Positions 33,551 to 42,426 of a stretch of 64,000 nucleotides of DNA are shown here, piece by piece. Location: NCBI RefSeq assembly GCF_010726765.1, contig NZ_AP022601.1:62001-126000 (forward strand). The letters are read 5' to 3'. Every line of letters begins with the position of its first letter. Positions within the stretch are counted from its first letter, which is position 1. Both the position numbers and the translations under genes were made by a program. This DNA comes from Mycobacterium gallinarum (lineage in GTDB: Bacteria > Actinomycetota > Actinomycetes > Mycobacteriales > Mycobacteriaceae). The notes under the pieces were generated by a model. It searched no databases. It was given only the letters and a program-made list of their open reading frames with translations, and was not told where the DNA came from.

Positions 33551-34294
33551 TCACTGCCCTTCTTGGTTGGACGCTGATATCCGCTGCCACGAATCGCTGG
33601 CAGCCTTCTGCAGAACACGGCCTTTGGGGAACCCCGCGTACGCGGAGAATTGCAGGATCACCTCGTCCATTTCCGAGCGACTGATGTCACCCGACTCCAG
33701 TGCTGATCCCACATGCGAATAGATCGGACCGAGTGCCTCGGATACGCCGACGGCGGCCACCGTGATCAATCGACGCTCTCGGCGGCCGAGGTTGGGGCGC
33801 TGCCAGAGGTGGCCGAAAACGAACGCCAGAATGCCTGCCTGGAAGTACGGCGAATCCCGCGGCGGCGCGGGTAGCAGATTCACGTCCACGAAGCACTTCT
33901 CGCCTTCGTCGAGACGACGCCCGTGATCGGTCGGTCCCAAGGATTCCAGCGGGAGATCCGAACGCGATGGGACGTTCTCGCCTCGTTCGGCCGCGAGACG
34001 TGCGAACTGCGACCGCACCGCCCCCTCTGCCTCCGACCCGCGTGGCCATCCGCAATACACCGCGAAGTGCAGGACGAACTCCAGCAGCTCGTCATAGGTG
34101 ATGTCACCGCTCGCCAACGCGGCGTATGCGTGGTCGTTCATGTCGCCCACACTCTCCGACGCGCACACGCACGTCAGCGTGACGAATCGGCGGTCACGCC
34201 TGCTCAGACCGGGCCGCGCCCACACCGGTCCGAAGACCGGGTCGGCGACCATGACGTCTTGGTAGGTCTCCACGTGCACCACTCTCCGTTGCAA
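33551..34294 (-). CDS. Tandem carboxymuconolactone decarboxylase-domain protein
   Basis: 247 residues with two CMD-like repeats. Repeat one includes RPGLSRRDRRFVTLTCVCAS and DELLEFVLHFAVYCGWPRG; repeat two includes RPNLGRRERRLITVAAVGVS and DEVILQFSAYAGFPKG. The AhpD-type CxxC is absent, so it is not a peroxidase; decarboxylase or lactonase-like roles fit better. The ORF opens at a TTG (34294); GTG codons at 34273-34282 are likelier starts. It heads the CMD-SDR-SDR-ALDH operon and diverges from a TetR gene. Confidence 0.82.
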   Translation of the reverse strand: MQRRVVHVETYQDVMVADPVFGPVWARPGLSRRDRRFVTLTCVCASESVGDMNDHAYAALASGDITYDELLEFVLHFAVYCGWPRGSEAEGAVRSQFARLAAERGENVPSRSDLPLESLGPTDHGRRLDEGEKCFVDVNLLPAPPRDSPYFQAGILAFVFGHLWQRPNLGRRERRLITVAAVGVSEALGPIYSHVGSALESGDISRSEMDEVILQFSAYAGFPKGRVLQKAASDSWQRISASNQEGQ

Positions 34295-34319
34295 GTCTGT
34301 GGCCTGAACTCTAAGGCGA

Positions 34320-34336
34320 TGGACTTAATTCGTCCA
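34320..34336 (+). promoter_or_regulatory. Inverted repeat between CMD operon and TetR gene
   Basis: TGGAC-N7-GTCCA with an AT-rich centre (TTAATTC) lies 19 bases before the TetR ATG and 26 bases from the CMD frame. The divergent layout suggests the TetR protein binds it and controls both directions. It does not resemble the TGTACG palindrome of the neighbouring regulon. Confidence 0.5.
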
Positions 34337-34354
34337 GTGTGAAATTCTGGGCCC

Positions 34355-35044
34355 ATGTCCACGTCCGAACCCGTGCCGGTGGAGCCGTCGGCCAAACAGC
34401 AGCTCGTGCTCACCGCGGAGCGGTTGTTTGCACAGCGCGGCCTCGACGGGGTTCCGCTCCGCCAGATCGGCACCGAGGCGGGGATGGCGAACAAGTCGGC
34501 CGTGCAGTATCACTTCGGGTCCAAGGAAGGCCTTGTCCAGGCGATTCTGCTCAACCGACTCGAGCATCTGACCCGTCGTCGACAGCTCTTGGAAGCCCGT
34601 ACGCCATCTGATGATCTGCGGGCCATCGTCGAGGCGCACCAACTTCCGTTGATCGAGCTGGCCGAGGACGAAACATGCTTCTATCTACCGTTCCTCGAGC
34701 AGCTCTTGCGATACGACTATTCGGTCAATCCGCTGACGTCGTTGCCTGATGCGCATCGGAACTCACACCAAAACTACGTCGACAGGGTTGGCGCACTGAT
34801 CGAGCACGTGCCGCAACCGCTGCGCGACAATCGCATCCACGATGTGTCCTCGATGTGCGTTCACGCCTGTGCCGATCGCCATCGCGCGCGTCTGGTCGGC
34901 CTGCCCGTGCCCTCGTACGCCGTCCATGTCAGTGCACTTCTCGACGGCTTCGTCGCTCTACTTGCGGCGCCGCCCTCCGAGGAGACCCTCGTCGCACTGA
35001 GGGGTGCGAGCTCGAAACGGCCGACCCTGCGTGCGCTGCCGTAA
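34355..35044 (+). CDS. TetR-family regulator of the CMD-SDR-ALDH operon (predicted)
   Basis: 229 residues. The HTH is AKQQLVLTAERLFAQRGLDGVPLRQIGTEAGMANKSAVQYHFGSKEGLVQAIL, a clear TetR domain. The C-terminal ligand domain carries two Cys in SSMCVHACADRH. It diverges from the CMD-led operon over about 60 bases that contain the TGGAC/GTCCA palindrome. Local repression with autoregulation is the natural reading. It converges with the thioesterase gene over five bases. Confidence 0.88.
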   Translation: MSTSEPVPVEPSAKQQLVLTAERLFAQRGLDGVPLRQIGTEAGMANKSAVQYHFGSKEGLVQAILLNRLEHLTRRRQLLEARTPSDDLRAIVEAHQLPLIELAEDETCFYLPFLEQLLRYDYSVNPLTSLPDAHRNSHQNYVDRVGALIEHVPQPLRDNRIHDVSSMCVHACADRHRARLVGLPVPSYAVHVSALLDGFVALLAAPPSEETLVALRGASSKRPTLRALP

Positions 35045-35049
35045 CCCGC

Positions 35050-35802
35050 TCAGAGTCTGCGCAGCAGTGCCGCGGCACGGACCTCGTCGTCGACGGCGAT
35101 CGCGATGTGCACGTCGTCATCGCGATGCGCCCAGCGCAGGCTGACGTCTTCGCCGTACTGGATCGGCCGGCGATACTCGACCACGGCGCGGTACGGAGCG
35201 CGGCACACGTCGGGCGCTTCGGCCATCACCTCATGAATGGCGTGCCAGTACGCCGTGTTGGTGACGTGCTCGAAGACATCGATGTCGGTGCGACGCAACG
35301 CGAATGGCGTGACGACGTCAAAGTGGTCCAGGTTGGTGAGCCATGGTCGCCACTTGAGGCGGTGTTCAGTGGTGGTGCTCGCGAACTTCTCGATCAGGCT
35401 GTCGGAGACCCGCTGCGGTGTGAGGGTGCGCTCGTTGATCGCGATCCAGAAGCCCTCGGTTTCGATGCGGCCACCCTCGTTTCCGACAAGGTCGACGCGC
35501 ATGGTGCACCACCGTGTCGACAGCGCAGAGCACCAGCGGCTGAAGGACACCTCGTTGGGCCATTCGATCGGTTCGATGACATCGATCACCGTGCGTTGCA
35601 CCAGCCAGTGCGGATGTTCCTCGGCTTCGCCCGCGTCGAGCAGATTTTCGGCGCCGACTTCCTGGATGTAGCGGGCCACCCCGTCCAGGCGCAGCTGCAG
35701 CTGACTGCCGATGTCGCCGGTCGGCACCGGCCACGACGTGCGGTAGACGTAGCCGACAGACGGCAGCGGGCTCAGGCGGCGGTCGACATCTTTGTTCGGC
35801 AT
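35050..35802 (-). CDS. Acyl-ACP thioesterase-like (FatA/double hot-dog) protein
   Basis: 250 residues arranged as two hot-dog halves. The first half contains LQLRLDGVARYIQEVGAENLL and the second contains FALRRTDIDVFEHVTNTAYWHAIHE, the segment in which FatA-type enzymes hold Asn and His near the active site. It resembles the mycobacterial Rv2001 group. It would release a fatty acid from a carrier protein or CoA. The context (SDR and LLM oxidoreductase) gives no pathway. It diverges from the SDR at 36002. Confidence 0.82.
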   Translation of the reverse strand: MPNKDVDRRLSPLPSVGYVYRTSWPVPTGDIGSQLQLRLDGVARYIQEVGAENLLDAGEAEEHPHWLVQRTVIDVIEPIEWPNEVSFSRWCSALSTRWCTMRVDLVGNEGGRIETEGFWIAINERTLTPQRVSDSLIEKFASTTTEHRLKWRPWLTNLDHFDVVTPFALRRTDIDVFEHVTNTAYWHAIHEVMAEAPDVCRAPYRAVVEYRRPIQYGEDVSLRWAHRDDDVHIAIAVDDEVRAAALLRRL

Positions 35803-35943
35803 CGCCTCTTGTCTACCTGGTGTGTCGGCGGGCGAGCACCGTTAGGACCGCAATTTCTCGATGTTTTCGACGAGGGCCCTTCTCAAATCGGGAGCCCGCC
35901 CTGGTTAACCGTGCGCGCCGGGGGCGCCAGGTCCTCGCACTGA

Positions 35944-35957
35944 ACCGAATATTTGGT
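35944..35957 (+). promoter_or_regulatory. AT-rich imperfect palindrome upstream of SDR gene
   Basis: ACC-G-AATATT-T-GGT is a 14-bp inverted repeat with one mismatched pair in an otherwise GC-rich 199-base divergent region. It ends 45 bases before the GTG of the SDR. It could be an operator or a promoter element. A shorter GGTTAACC palindrome lies at 35903-35910. Confidence 0.3.
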
Positions 35958-36001
35958 CTCAAACAGGTCCCCGCATACGCGCCACCGACGACAATGCTCG
36001 T

Positions 36002-36838
36002 GTGCGGGTCATCGTGACGGGCGGCAACAGTGGAATCGGCAAGGGCATCGCTGCATCGCTGGCGGCCGACGGACATCAGGTGACCGTCGCGTGTCGGACT
36101 CTCGCGAAAGCCGAAGAGGCGTTGACGGAGATGACCGGCGACATAGACGTCAAATTTCTGGATCTCGCCGACCTGTCCAGCGTCGTGGCCTTCGCCAATT
36201 CGATGCAGCCGGTGGACGTGTTGATCAATAATGCGGCCGTATTCGGGATTCCGCTTACTCGAACTGTCGATGGCTTTGAGGCCCACATGGGCACAAACCA
36301 TCTCGGTCACTTCGCTCTGACATGTCTGCTCGCCAACAAGATCAGGGACCGGGTGGTCTCGGTGGTGAGTACCAACTATGCATTCGGGCGTCTTCATCTC
36401 GATGACCTGAACTGGAATCATCGACGCTATTCTTCGATGGCGGCATACGCGGAATCCAAGCTCGCGATGATGTTGTTCATCAACGAGTTGGCTCGCCGCG
36501 GGGTTCGTGCCTATGCGGCCAATCCAGGTCAGGCCGCCACCGACATCACGCGTTACAGCACCGGCGCGGTCAAGTGGATTGTCGACCGTCGCCCTGCCGC
36601 GTTGACGTGGACTTCGCAGAGTCTGCCGCAGGCCGCCCGCAGCGCAGTTCAAGCCACGAGCACCGACTTGCCCAGCGGAACGTATTTCGCCCCTGCGTTC
36701 AAGCAATGGGGGAAGCCGCGGGTCACCGTGCCGTTGACGAAGGCGCGCGACCCCATCCGCGCGGCGGAACTCTGGAGACTGTCCGCCGAGCTGACCGGGT
36801 GCGACTGGCCGGAAAGCGAGAAGGCGAGCACGCGTTGA
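36002..36838 (+). CDS. SDR family oxidoreductase, retinol-dehydrogenase-like
   Basis: 278 residues from GTG. It opens with VTGGNSGIGKGIAASLA; VACRTLAKAEEA follows the second strand (arginine there suggests NADP(H)). NNAAVFG, NHLGHF, catalytic Ser in VSTNYAFG and Tyr-Lys in AYAESKLAMM are further motifs. The TNHLGHF and AYAESKLA phrases are those of the retinol dehydrogenase/WW-oxidoreductase branch. It probably acts on hydrophobic alcohols. It converges with the LLM gene over 15 bases. Confidence 0.88.
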   Translation: MRVIVTGGNSGIGKGIAASLAADGHQVTVACRTLAKAEEALTEMTGDIDVKFLDLADLSSVVAFANSMQPVDVLINNAAVFGIPLTRTVDGFEAHMGTNHLGHFALTCLLANKIRDRVVSVVSTNYAFGRLHLDDLNWNHRRYSSMAAYAESKLAMMLFINELARRGVRAYAANPGQAATDITRYSTGAVKWIVDRRPAALTWTSQSLPQAARSAVQATSTDLPSGTYFAPAFKQWGKPRVTVPLTKARDPIRAAELWRLSAELTGCDWPESEKASTR

Positions 36839-36853
36839 CGGTTCACCCGGTGG

Positions 36854-37780
36854 TCACGCGCTGACGAGCGGCCTTAGCAGTTCACCGACCTCCGTGATCA
36901 GTCCCGGCGTATAGCCCAGTTGCGTTGCCGGGCTGAGTATTACGCCGTCAACACCGGCGTCAAGCACGTTGGTTTTGATCTGCTCAACGACTTCCTGCGG
37001 GTTGCCGGCGACCGCTTGTTGCCTCACCTCAGCCGGAAGCATCTCTGGGGATAGTCCGTTCCCGATCAACGCGGGGACCAGCGCGCTGGTTTCCAGTGTG
37101 GCCGGGTCCCGTCCGATCTCATCGCAGCGCTGCCTGACCACCTGCACTTTGTGTGGCAGCTCATCGAAGCCAGCAAGGATGTTGAGGTGGTCAAAAGCGC
37201 GGGCTGCCAACGGAATGGTCTTCTTCTCACCGCTGCCACCGATCAACAACGGAATATGGGGGCGAAAGCGAGGCTCGGCCATTGCCTCCGCCGTCTTGTA
37301 CCACTTGCCCGAGAACGTCGGTCGCTCGCCCCGGATCATGGGCAAGACGATCTGCAGTGCTTCGTCGAGTCGGTTGAAACGGTCGGTGAAGGAGCCGAAT
37401 TCGAATCCGAGCGAAAGATGCTCATACTCGAACCAACCGGTTCCGATTCCTAGGACGGCACGGCCTTGGCTAACGACGTCCAGCGTCGTCACCGCTTTGG
37501 CCAATAAGGTCGGATTGCGGTAGCTGTTTCCGGTGACCAACGTTCCCAACTGGACCCGCTCCGTTGCGACTGCCAGGGCGCCCAAGGCCGTATAGGCCTC
37601 CAACATCGGCTGATCCGGAGATCCCGCCTGCGGGAGCTGATAGAAGTGGTCCATCAGAAACACTGAGTCGAATCCCGCGGATTCAGCCTCCTGCGCTTGG
37701 GCTATGACGGTGGGAAAGAGCTCCTCTACCGCTGTGCCGTAACTGAAGTTGCCGATCTGCAATCCGAGGCGAATGCCCAT
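36854..37780 (-). CDS. LLM-class F420-dependent oxidoreductase
   Basis: 308 residues from ATG 37780; the open frame continues upstream into the antisense of the kinase gene and is not used. Motifs are GLQIGNFSYG, SVFLMDHFYQL, VQLGTLVTGNSYRNPTLLAKAVTTLDVVSQGRAVLGIGTGW and IPLLIGGSGEKKTIPLAARA, all standard for mycobacterial TIGR03560-like LLM enzymes. It should use F420 as hydride carrier. It lies 62 bases after the kinase gene on the same strand, likely a separate unit. Substrate is unknown. Confidence 0.9.
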   Translation of the reverse strand: MGIRLGLQIGNFSYGTAVEELFPTVIAQAQEAESAGFDSVFLMDHFYQLPQAGSPDQPMLEAYTALGALAVATERVQLGTLVTGNSYRNPTLLAKAVTTLDVVSQGRAVLGIGTGWFEYEHLSLGFEFGSFTDRFNRLDEALQIVLPMIRGERPTFSGKWYKTAEAMAEPRFRPHIPLLIGGSGEKKTIPLAARAFDHLNILAGFDELPHKVQVVRQRCDEIGRDPATLETSALVPALIGNGLSPEMLPAEVRQQAVAGNPQEVVEQIKTNVLDAGVDGVILSPATQLGYTPGLITEVGELLRPLVSA

Positions 37781-37842
37781 AGCATGGACCTTAGCCAAAT
37801 TTCTGTTCCAGGCGGCGGAGAAAGCCCGCCGCGAGGCAAAGC

Positions 37843-39615
37843 TCAGCCGGCAGCCTGCAGCGTGATCTCCGAGATCTCCGTGCGGCTCTGACCGTCCGTC
37901 GTGCCCAGTTTGGAGATCCACACGAGCACATTGGATGTCTTCGTTTCGTCGCGCACTTCGATGCGGTTCTGCCCCGGCTGCAAAGCTGTAGTGGGGGTCA
38001 GCTCGGTCGTATCGGACAACGCGGCGGGCTTCTCGGTCGGCGACGAGCGGATCTGCACTTCGGTTCCCGTGCTGGAGATGTCGATGGTGACGGCGCTCAG
38101 TGCGGTCGGCTCGGACAGGTGCAGCATCAACCCCTGGCCCTCGATGAACTTCGGGAACGGGTCGGCGTCGCGATAGGTGACCGTTTTCCAGGCGGTGTCG
38201 GGATTGCCGTCGATGGCCTTGCCCGCGTCTTGAGGGTTGTCCGGTGAGCCGCCGGGGGAGAAGACGGTCGCGTTCTCGGGCTTGACGATCGGCCCCGGAC
38301 CGGTCGAGACGCCTAGTCCGCCGGTGAAGTACAGCACCGACCCCGCCACCACCGCGATCACTGCGAGAAGTGCGGCGATCGGGATCCATTTGCGTTTGCG
38401 GGATTTGCTCGGTGCTTCGTGGCTCATTGGTTTGGCGGGGACCTGCGGCCGCCGCCGCTTGGGGCCGGCCGAGATGTTGACGATCGTGTCCGCGTCGAGT
38501 CCGTCGCCGTCCCATATTCCGCTGACCTCGACCTCGTCTCCGTCGGTGAGCTGATCGGGGACGAGCGCCGTTTGTATCTCGACTGGGACCGGAGCCTGGC
38601 GACCGGCAATGGGTTCGAATGGCACCAAATGAAAAGTCAGCAGGCCGATTTCGGCCTGGGCGCCGATCGCGCGGCGCTGTACCCCCCGCGCAGTGCCATG
38701 AATGACGAGACGCTCGAGACGTTGCGTGGTGGGGCGCTCATCCGAACTCTCGGTGGCCGGCGGGGCCGTGTGTGAGCTTCGGCCTTGTCGAGTGAGCGCG
38801 CGGGCGAACTCCATACACGTCGCATAGCGCTGGTTGGGATCCTTGGACAGCGCCCGCGCGAGCACATCGTCGAAGTGCGCGAGATCGGGCCGACGCTCCG
38901 AAATCCGCGGCGCCGTCGTGCCCAGATGGTGGCTGATGATGACGGCGGGATTCGGGTCCTGAAAGAGCGGTGAGCCCGTCAGCAGATGAAAGGTCGTGGC
39001 GGCCAGGGCGTACTGATCCGCCCGGCCGTCGAGCGGCTTGCCGAGCAGCTGTTCGGGCGCCACATAGTTGATGGTCCCCAACGCGATGTTGGTGTTGGTG
39101 AGGTTGCTGGCGTCGTCGATCCTGCGGGCAATCCCGAAGTCCGTCAGCAGCACCCGGCGTCGGTGACCGTCGGACGCGGTCACGAGGATGTTCTCCGGTT
39201 TGACGTCGCGATGGAGCAGACGGCGCTCGTGACCGAAGTCGAGCGCATCTGCCACTGCCGTCACGATCTCGAAGACGTCGTGTTCCGGCATGCCGCCGAC
39301 GTAGTTCTCCCGAAGCAGTCGGCCCGCGTCGGTGCCGTCCACGTAGTCCATCGAGATCCAGAGCCGACCGTTGAACTCGCCACGGTCGAGCACACCGACG
39401 ATGTGGGGGTGCCATAGCGTCGCCGCCAGCTCGGCCTCGCGATTGAATCGCGCCCGGAACTCATCATCGGCCGTTGAATCCAGTGAGAGCACCTTCAGCG
39501 CATCCTGACGAGGCAGGCGAGGATGCTGGGCGAGGTAGACCTCGCCGGAACCACCGGTGCCCAGCAGTCGCTGGATCACGTAGCCGGCGAAGACCTCGCC
39601 GTTCTCGAACGGCAT
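37843..39615 (-). CDS. Membrane Ser/Thr protein kinase with MviN-like sensor domain
   Basis: 590 residues. The kinase domain (about 12-265) has [14 protein letters not shown] with the ATP-binding Lys, [10 protein letters not shown] with catalytic Asp, and DFG in [10 protein letters not shown]. An arginine/proline linker and an OB-like segment follow, then one membrane helix at about 412-432 ([21 protein letters not shown]). The extracellular 155 residues contain [19 protein letters not shown], the galactose-binding-like fold seen at the end of mycobacterial MviN (MurJ). That sensor suggests glycan or cell-wall sensing. It diverges from the FadE operon. Confidence 0.92.
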   Translation of the reverse strand: MPFENGEVFAGYVIQRLLGTGGSGEVYLAQHPRLPRQDALKVLSLDSTADDEFRARFNREAELAATLWHPHIVGVLDRGEFNGRLWISMDYVDGTDAGRLLRENYVGGMPEHDVFEIVTAVADALDFGHERRLLHRDVKPENILVTASDGHRRRVLLTDFGIARRIDDASNLTNTNIALGTINYVAPEQLLGKPLDGRADQYALAATTFHLLTGSPLFQDPNPAVIISHHLGTTAPRISERRPDLAHFDDVLARALSKDPNQRYATCMEFARALTRQGRSSHTAPPATESSDERPTTQRLERLVIHGTARGVQRRAIGAQAEIGLLTFHLVPFEPIAGRQAPVPVEIQTALVPDQLTDGDEVEVSGIWDGDGLDADTIVNISAGPKRRRPQVPAKPMSHEAPSKSRKRKWIPIAALLAVIAVVAGSVLYFTGGLGVSTGPGPIVKPENATVFSPGGSPDNPQDAGKAIDGNPDTAWKTVTYRDADPFPKFIEGQGLMLHLSEPTALSAVTIDISSTGTEVQIRSSPTEKPAALSDTTELTPTTALQPGQNRIEVRDETKTSNVLVWISKLGTTDGQSRTEISEITLQAAG

Positions 39616-39725
39616 CTGAGAAGACTACAAACCAGCACGCGCCGGCGACGAACTATGCCGGTGACGGCCCGTTTCGAGGTGGCCTGGGACAACGCTGCCA
39701 GACGGTGCGTTCGCCCGCCCTGTGA

Positions 39726-39743
39726 ACACTTTCTCGATAGTGT
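39726..39743 (+). promoter_or_regulatory. Short inverted repeat before the FadE operon
   Basis: ACACT-N8-AGTGT ends seven bases before the GTG of the first acyl-CoA dehydrogenase gene. It lies in the 135-base divergent region with the kinase gene. It could be a repressor site over the start. It does not match the KstR or KstR2 consensus I know. Weak evidence. Confidence 0.25.
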
Positions 39744-39750
39744 CGCCTGC

Positions 39751-40911
39751 GTGGACTTCGAGCTCGACGACGAGCAGCGGGCCTGGGTGGCCGAAGTACG
39801 CCAGTTCCTCGACGCCAACGTCACCGCCGCGTTACGGGCGGAGATGGCCGAGCACGGCCTCGAACACCAGGGCGGCGAGCTGACGGCGTTCCGCCGCAAG
39901 ATCGGCGAGAAGGGCTGGTTCGGCCTGAATTGGCCGAAGGAGTACGGCGGGCTCGGCCTCACCGCCATGCACCAGCACCTGCTGATGAGCGAGTTCGAGT
40001 ACGTCGGCGTCCCCGGGCCCGACCTCACGGTGACGTCGGTCGCGCCGATGATCATGCGGCACGGCACCGAGCAGAACAAGAAGGAGTTCCTGCCGGGCAT
40101 CGCCAGAGGCGAGATCGTCTTCGCGCTCGGCTACTCCGAGCCCAACGCCGGCACGGACCTGGCCAGCCTGCGCACCCGTGCGGTGCGCGACGGCTCAGGA
40201 GATGGGGAATGGGTGATCAACGGGTCGAAAATCTGGAACAGCGGCGCCCAGCGGTCCACCCACGAGTGGCTGTGTGTGCGCACCGACCCGGACGCTCCGC
40301 GCCATCGCGGGATCTCGGTGATCGTGGTCCCCATCGACAGCCCGGGCATCGAGATCCACCCGCTGTACGCGTGGTCGGGCTACCGCACCAACGAGACGTT
40401 CTTCCGCGACGTGCGCGTACCGGCCACCAATCTGGTCGGTGAGCTCAATATGGGCTGGACCTACATCACCGGTGCGCTGGACCTGGAGCGCGGCGCGCTG
40501 ATCAACGTGGGCGACCTGCGCCGCGCGCTCGACGAGCTGACCGCGCTCGCCGACGACCCGGATCCAACCTTTCGGCGGCGGCTCGCGCAGGCCGAGGCCG
40601 ACGTCGAGGTCGCCAGGTTGATGGGCCTGGAAGCGGCGTCGATGCTCGACAGTGGCCGGATCCCCTCGGTGGAGGTCAGCGTCGAGAAGATCTTCACCAG
40701 CGAGCTGCGGCAGCGGATCGCCGACCTCGCGCTCGACCTGCTCGGCCCCGACGGCCTGCGGGCCCACCGCAGCCCGGGCGCACCGCTCGACGGATTCTTC
40801 GAGCGCCTCTATCGGGTGTCACCGCTCATGCGGTTCGGCGGCGGCACCAACGAGGTCCTTCGTGACGTGATCGCCCAGCGTGGTCACCGGATGCCGTCGT
40901 ACGGGAGGTGA
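39751..40911 (+). CDS. Acyl-CoA dehydrogenase (FadE), alpha-type subunit
   Basis: 386 residues from GTG 39751 (VDFELDDEQRAWVAEVRQFL is the normal ACAD opening). Motifs are GLNWPKEYGG, FALGYSEPNAGTDLASLRT, KIWNSGAQ and the C-terminal MRFGGGTNEVLRDVIA. It dehydrogenates an acyl-CoA with FAD. It is immediately followed by a shorter FadE. Mycobacterial steroid side-chain dehydrogenases are often alpha2beta2 heteromers of such pairs (FadE26/27, FadE28/29). It begins the igr-like gene run. Confidence 0.92.
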   Translation: MDFELDDEQRAWVAEVRQFLDANVTAALRAEMAEHGLEHQGGELTAFRRKIGEKGWFGLNWPKEYGGLGLTAMHQHLLMSEFEYVGVPGPDLTVTSVAPMIMRHGTEQNKKEFLPGIARGEIVFALGYSEPNAGTDLASLRTRAVRDGSGDGEWVINGSKIWNSGAQRSTHEWLCVRTDPDAPRHRGISVIVVPIDSPGIEIHPLYAWSGYRTNETFFRDVRVPATNLVGELNMGWTYITGALDLERGALINVGDLRRALDELTALADDPDPTFRRRLAQAEADVEVARLMGLEAASMLDSGRIPSVEVSVEKIFTSELRQRIADLALDLLGPDGLRAHRSPGAPLDGFFERLYRVSPLMRFGGGTNEVLRDVIAQRGHRMPSYGR

Positions 40912-40915
40912 CGGA

Positions 40916-41926
40916 ATGCGGGTGATTCCTTCGCAGGACGAGCGCGATCTGGCAGCGATGTGCCGCAGCGTGCTGTCGGCCGACCTCGAACCGGACGGGC
41001 AGTGGAAGGCGCTGGCGTCGGCGGGTGTCCTCGGCTTGGTGGTCGACGGCAGCCTCAATGACATCGGCGTCTTCTGCGTCGAGGCGGGACGTGCGCTGTG
41101 CCCTAGGGTCGTTCAGAGCACGCTGTACGCGGCGCTGGCCGTCGACTGGCTCGGTGTCGGCTCCGCCTGGCTGCCCCGGCTGACCTCAGGTGAGGCGCGC
41201 GGCACTTATGTGTTGTTCAATCCGCGCGACGCGGCTGACGTGACACCGCGACTGCGCGTGCGCCGCGACGATGACTCCTGGCGGGTGAGCGGCGACGCGC
41301 ACTATGTTCCCGATGCCGACCAGGCTGACGTGATCGTCGCGAGCACCGACGCGGGCGTCGTCGCCGTCGACACCACTGCGAACGGCGTGAAGATCGAGCC
41401 GCTGCCCGTCATGGGCGGCTTTCCGGTGTTCACGGTCCGTTTCGACGACGTTCTGGTCGACGAACCCACATCGGTCGACGAGGACGCGCTGCGGAGGATG
41501 ACCAATGCCGTGGTGGCGCTGGACTGTCTGGATCTCGTCGGAGTCGGCGACGCGGTGATCGACCGCACCGTCGCCTACACGACGATGCGCGAGCAGTTCG
41601 GCAGGCCGATCGCCTCGTTCCAGGCGGCGCAACACGTGGTCGCCGATATGCACATCGCGCTGGCCGCGGCACGGCTGGCGGCGCAGTCGGCGACGTTCTG
41701 GATCGGGCGCGGCAGCACGGCGACACGCGAGACGGCGATCGCGCGGATGCGGGCCGCCGACGTCAAGAAGATCACGCTCGACGCGCATCAACTGCACGGC
41801 GGGATGGGTTACGTCGTCGACACCGGTCTGCATCTGTTCTCCGAACGCGCACGCGTGTTGTCGACGCTGGGCGGCGGCGCTGATGTCGCCGCGAATTGGC
41901 TTGACGGCACAAGGGGTTCACCATGA
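40916..41926 (+). CDS. Acyl-CoA dehydrogenase (FadE), short partner subunit
   Basis: 336 residues from ATG 40916, four bases after the first FadE. It keeps LDLVGVGDAVIDRTVAYTTMREQFGRPIASFQAAQHVVADM and HQLHGGMGYVVDTGLHLF, which bind FAD at the subunit interface. The N-terminal domain is reduced. This is the typical beta partner of mycobacterial heterotetrameric dehydrogenases and is probably inactive alone. Its stop overlaps the next ATG (ATGA). Confidence 0.9.
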   Translation: MRVIPSQDERDLAAMCRSVLSADLEPDGQWKALASAGVLGLVVDGSLNDIGVFCVEAGRALCPRVVQSTLYAALAVDWLGVGSAWLPRLTSGEARGTYVLFNPRDAADVTPRLRVRRDDDSWRVSGDAHYVPDADQADVIVASTDAGVVAVDTTANGVKIEPLPVMGGFPVFTVRFDDVLVDEPTSVDEDALRRMTNAVVALDCLDLVGVGDAVIDRTVAYTTMREQFGRPIASFQAAQHVVADMHIALAAARLAAQSATFWIGRGSTATRETAIARMRAADVKKITLDAHQLHGGMGYVVDTGLHLFSERARVLSTLGGGADVAANWLDGTRGSP

Positions 41927-42426
41927 GCGTGGAAAGCCTGGTCGACGCGGAGTCGGCCGCCAAGGTCGGCACCGTTGTCGCCGTCGCCACCGGTGAGGTG
42001 TACCGACGGGACTGGCAGCGGTGGGCCGCCGCGGTCGGTGATCACAACCCGCTGTGGTTCGACGCGGATTATGCCCGCCGCCATGGCTATCGCGACATCA
42101 CCTGTCCGCCGCTGTACCTGCAGTACGCGATCCTCGGCGTCGCCGCACTCGGTGACTTGCGGCCCGACGGATCGTCAGGCGCTGTCACGGGCAGCATGGC
42201 CTTTCCGAAGGCGCCGCGGCGAATGGCAGGCGGTGAGAGCACGACGTTCCATCTGCCTGCGTATCACGGCGACGAGGTCGAGATGACGCGCACCGTCGAG
42301 TCGATCGTCGAGAAGGAAGGCAGGTCAGGACAATTCGTCCTGGTGACATGGCGCTCCGAATACCGCAACCAGCATCGTGAACTCCTTGCCGAGGCGTCCA
42401 CGTCGATGATCGCGCGCCCCGCATGA
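41923..42426 (+). CDS. MaoC-like hydratase half, FAS1-DH type
   Basis: 167 residues; ATGA overlap with the FadE gene. A single hot-dog domain of the N-terminal MaoC/FAS1 dehydratase kind: RRDWQRWAAAVGDHNPLWFDADYARRHGYRDITCPPLYLQYA. The hydratase-2 motif is usually GDxNPLH; the Asp is kept but the His position is Trp. It likely pairs with the next gene product, as ChsH1 and ChsH2 do in cholesterol side-chain breakdown. The pair would hydrate the enoyl-CoA made by the FadE pair. Confidence 0.85.
   Translation: MSVESLVDAESAAKVGTVVAVATGEVYRRDWQRWAAAVGDHNPLWFDADYARRHGYRDITCPPLYLQYAILGVAALGDLRPDGSSGAVTGSMAFPKAPRRMAGGESTTFHLPAYHGDEVEMTRTVESIVEKEGRSGQFVLVTWRSEYRNQHRELLAEASTSMIARPA

Noticed and set aside
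35903..35910. KstR binding site
   Set aside because: GGTTAACC lacks the AAC-N2-GTT order of the KstR consensus.
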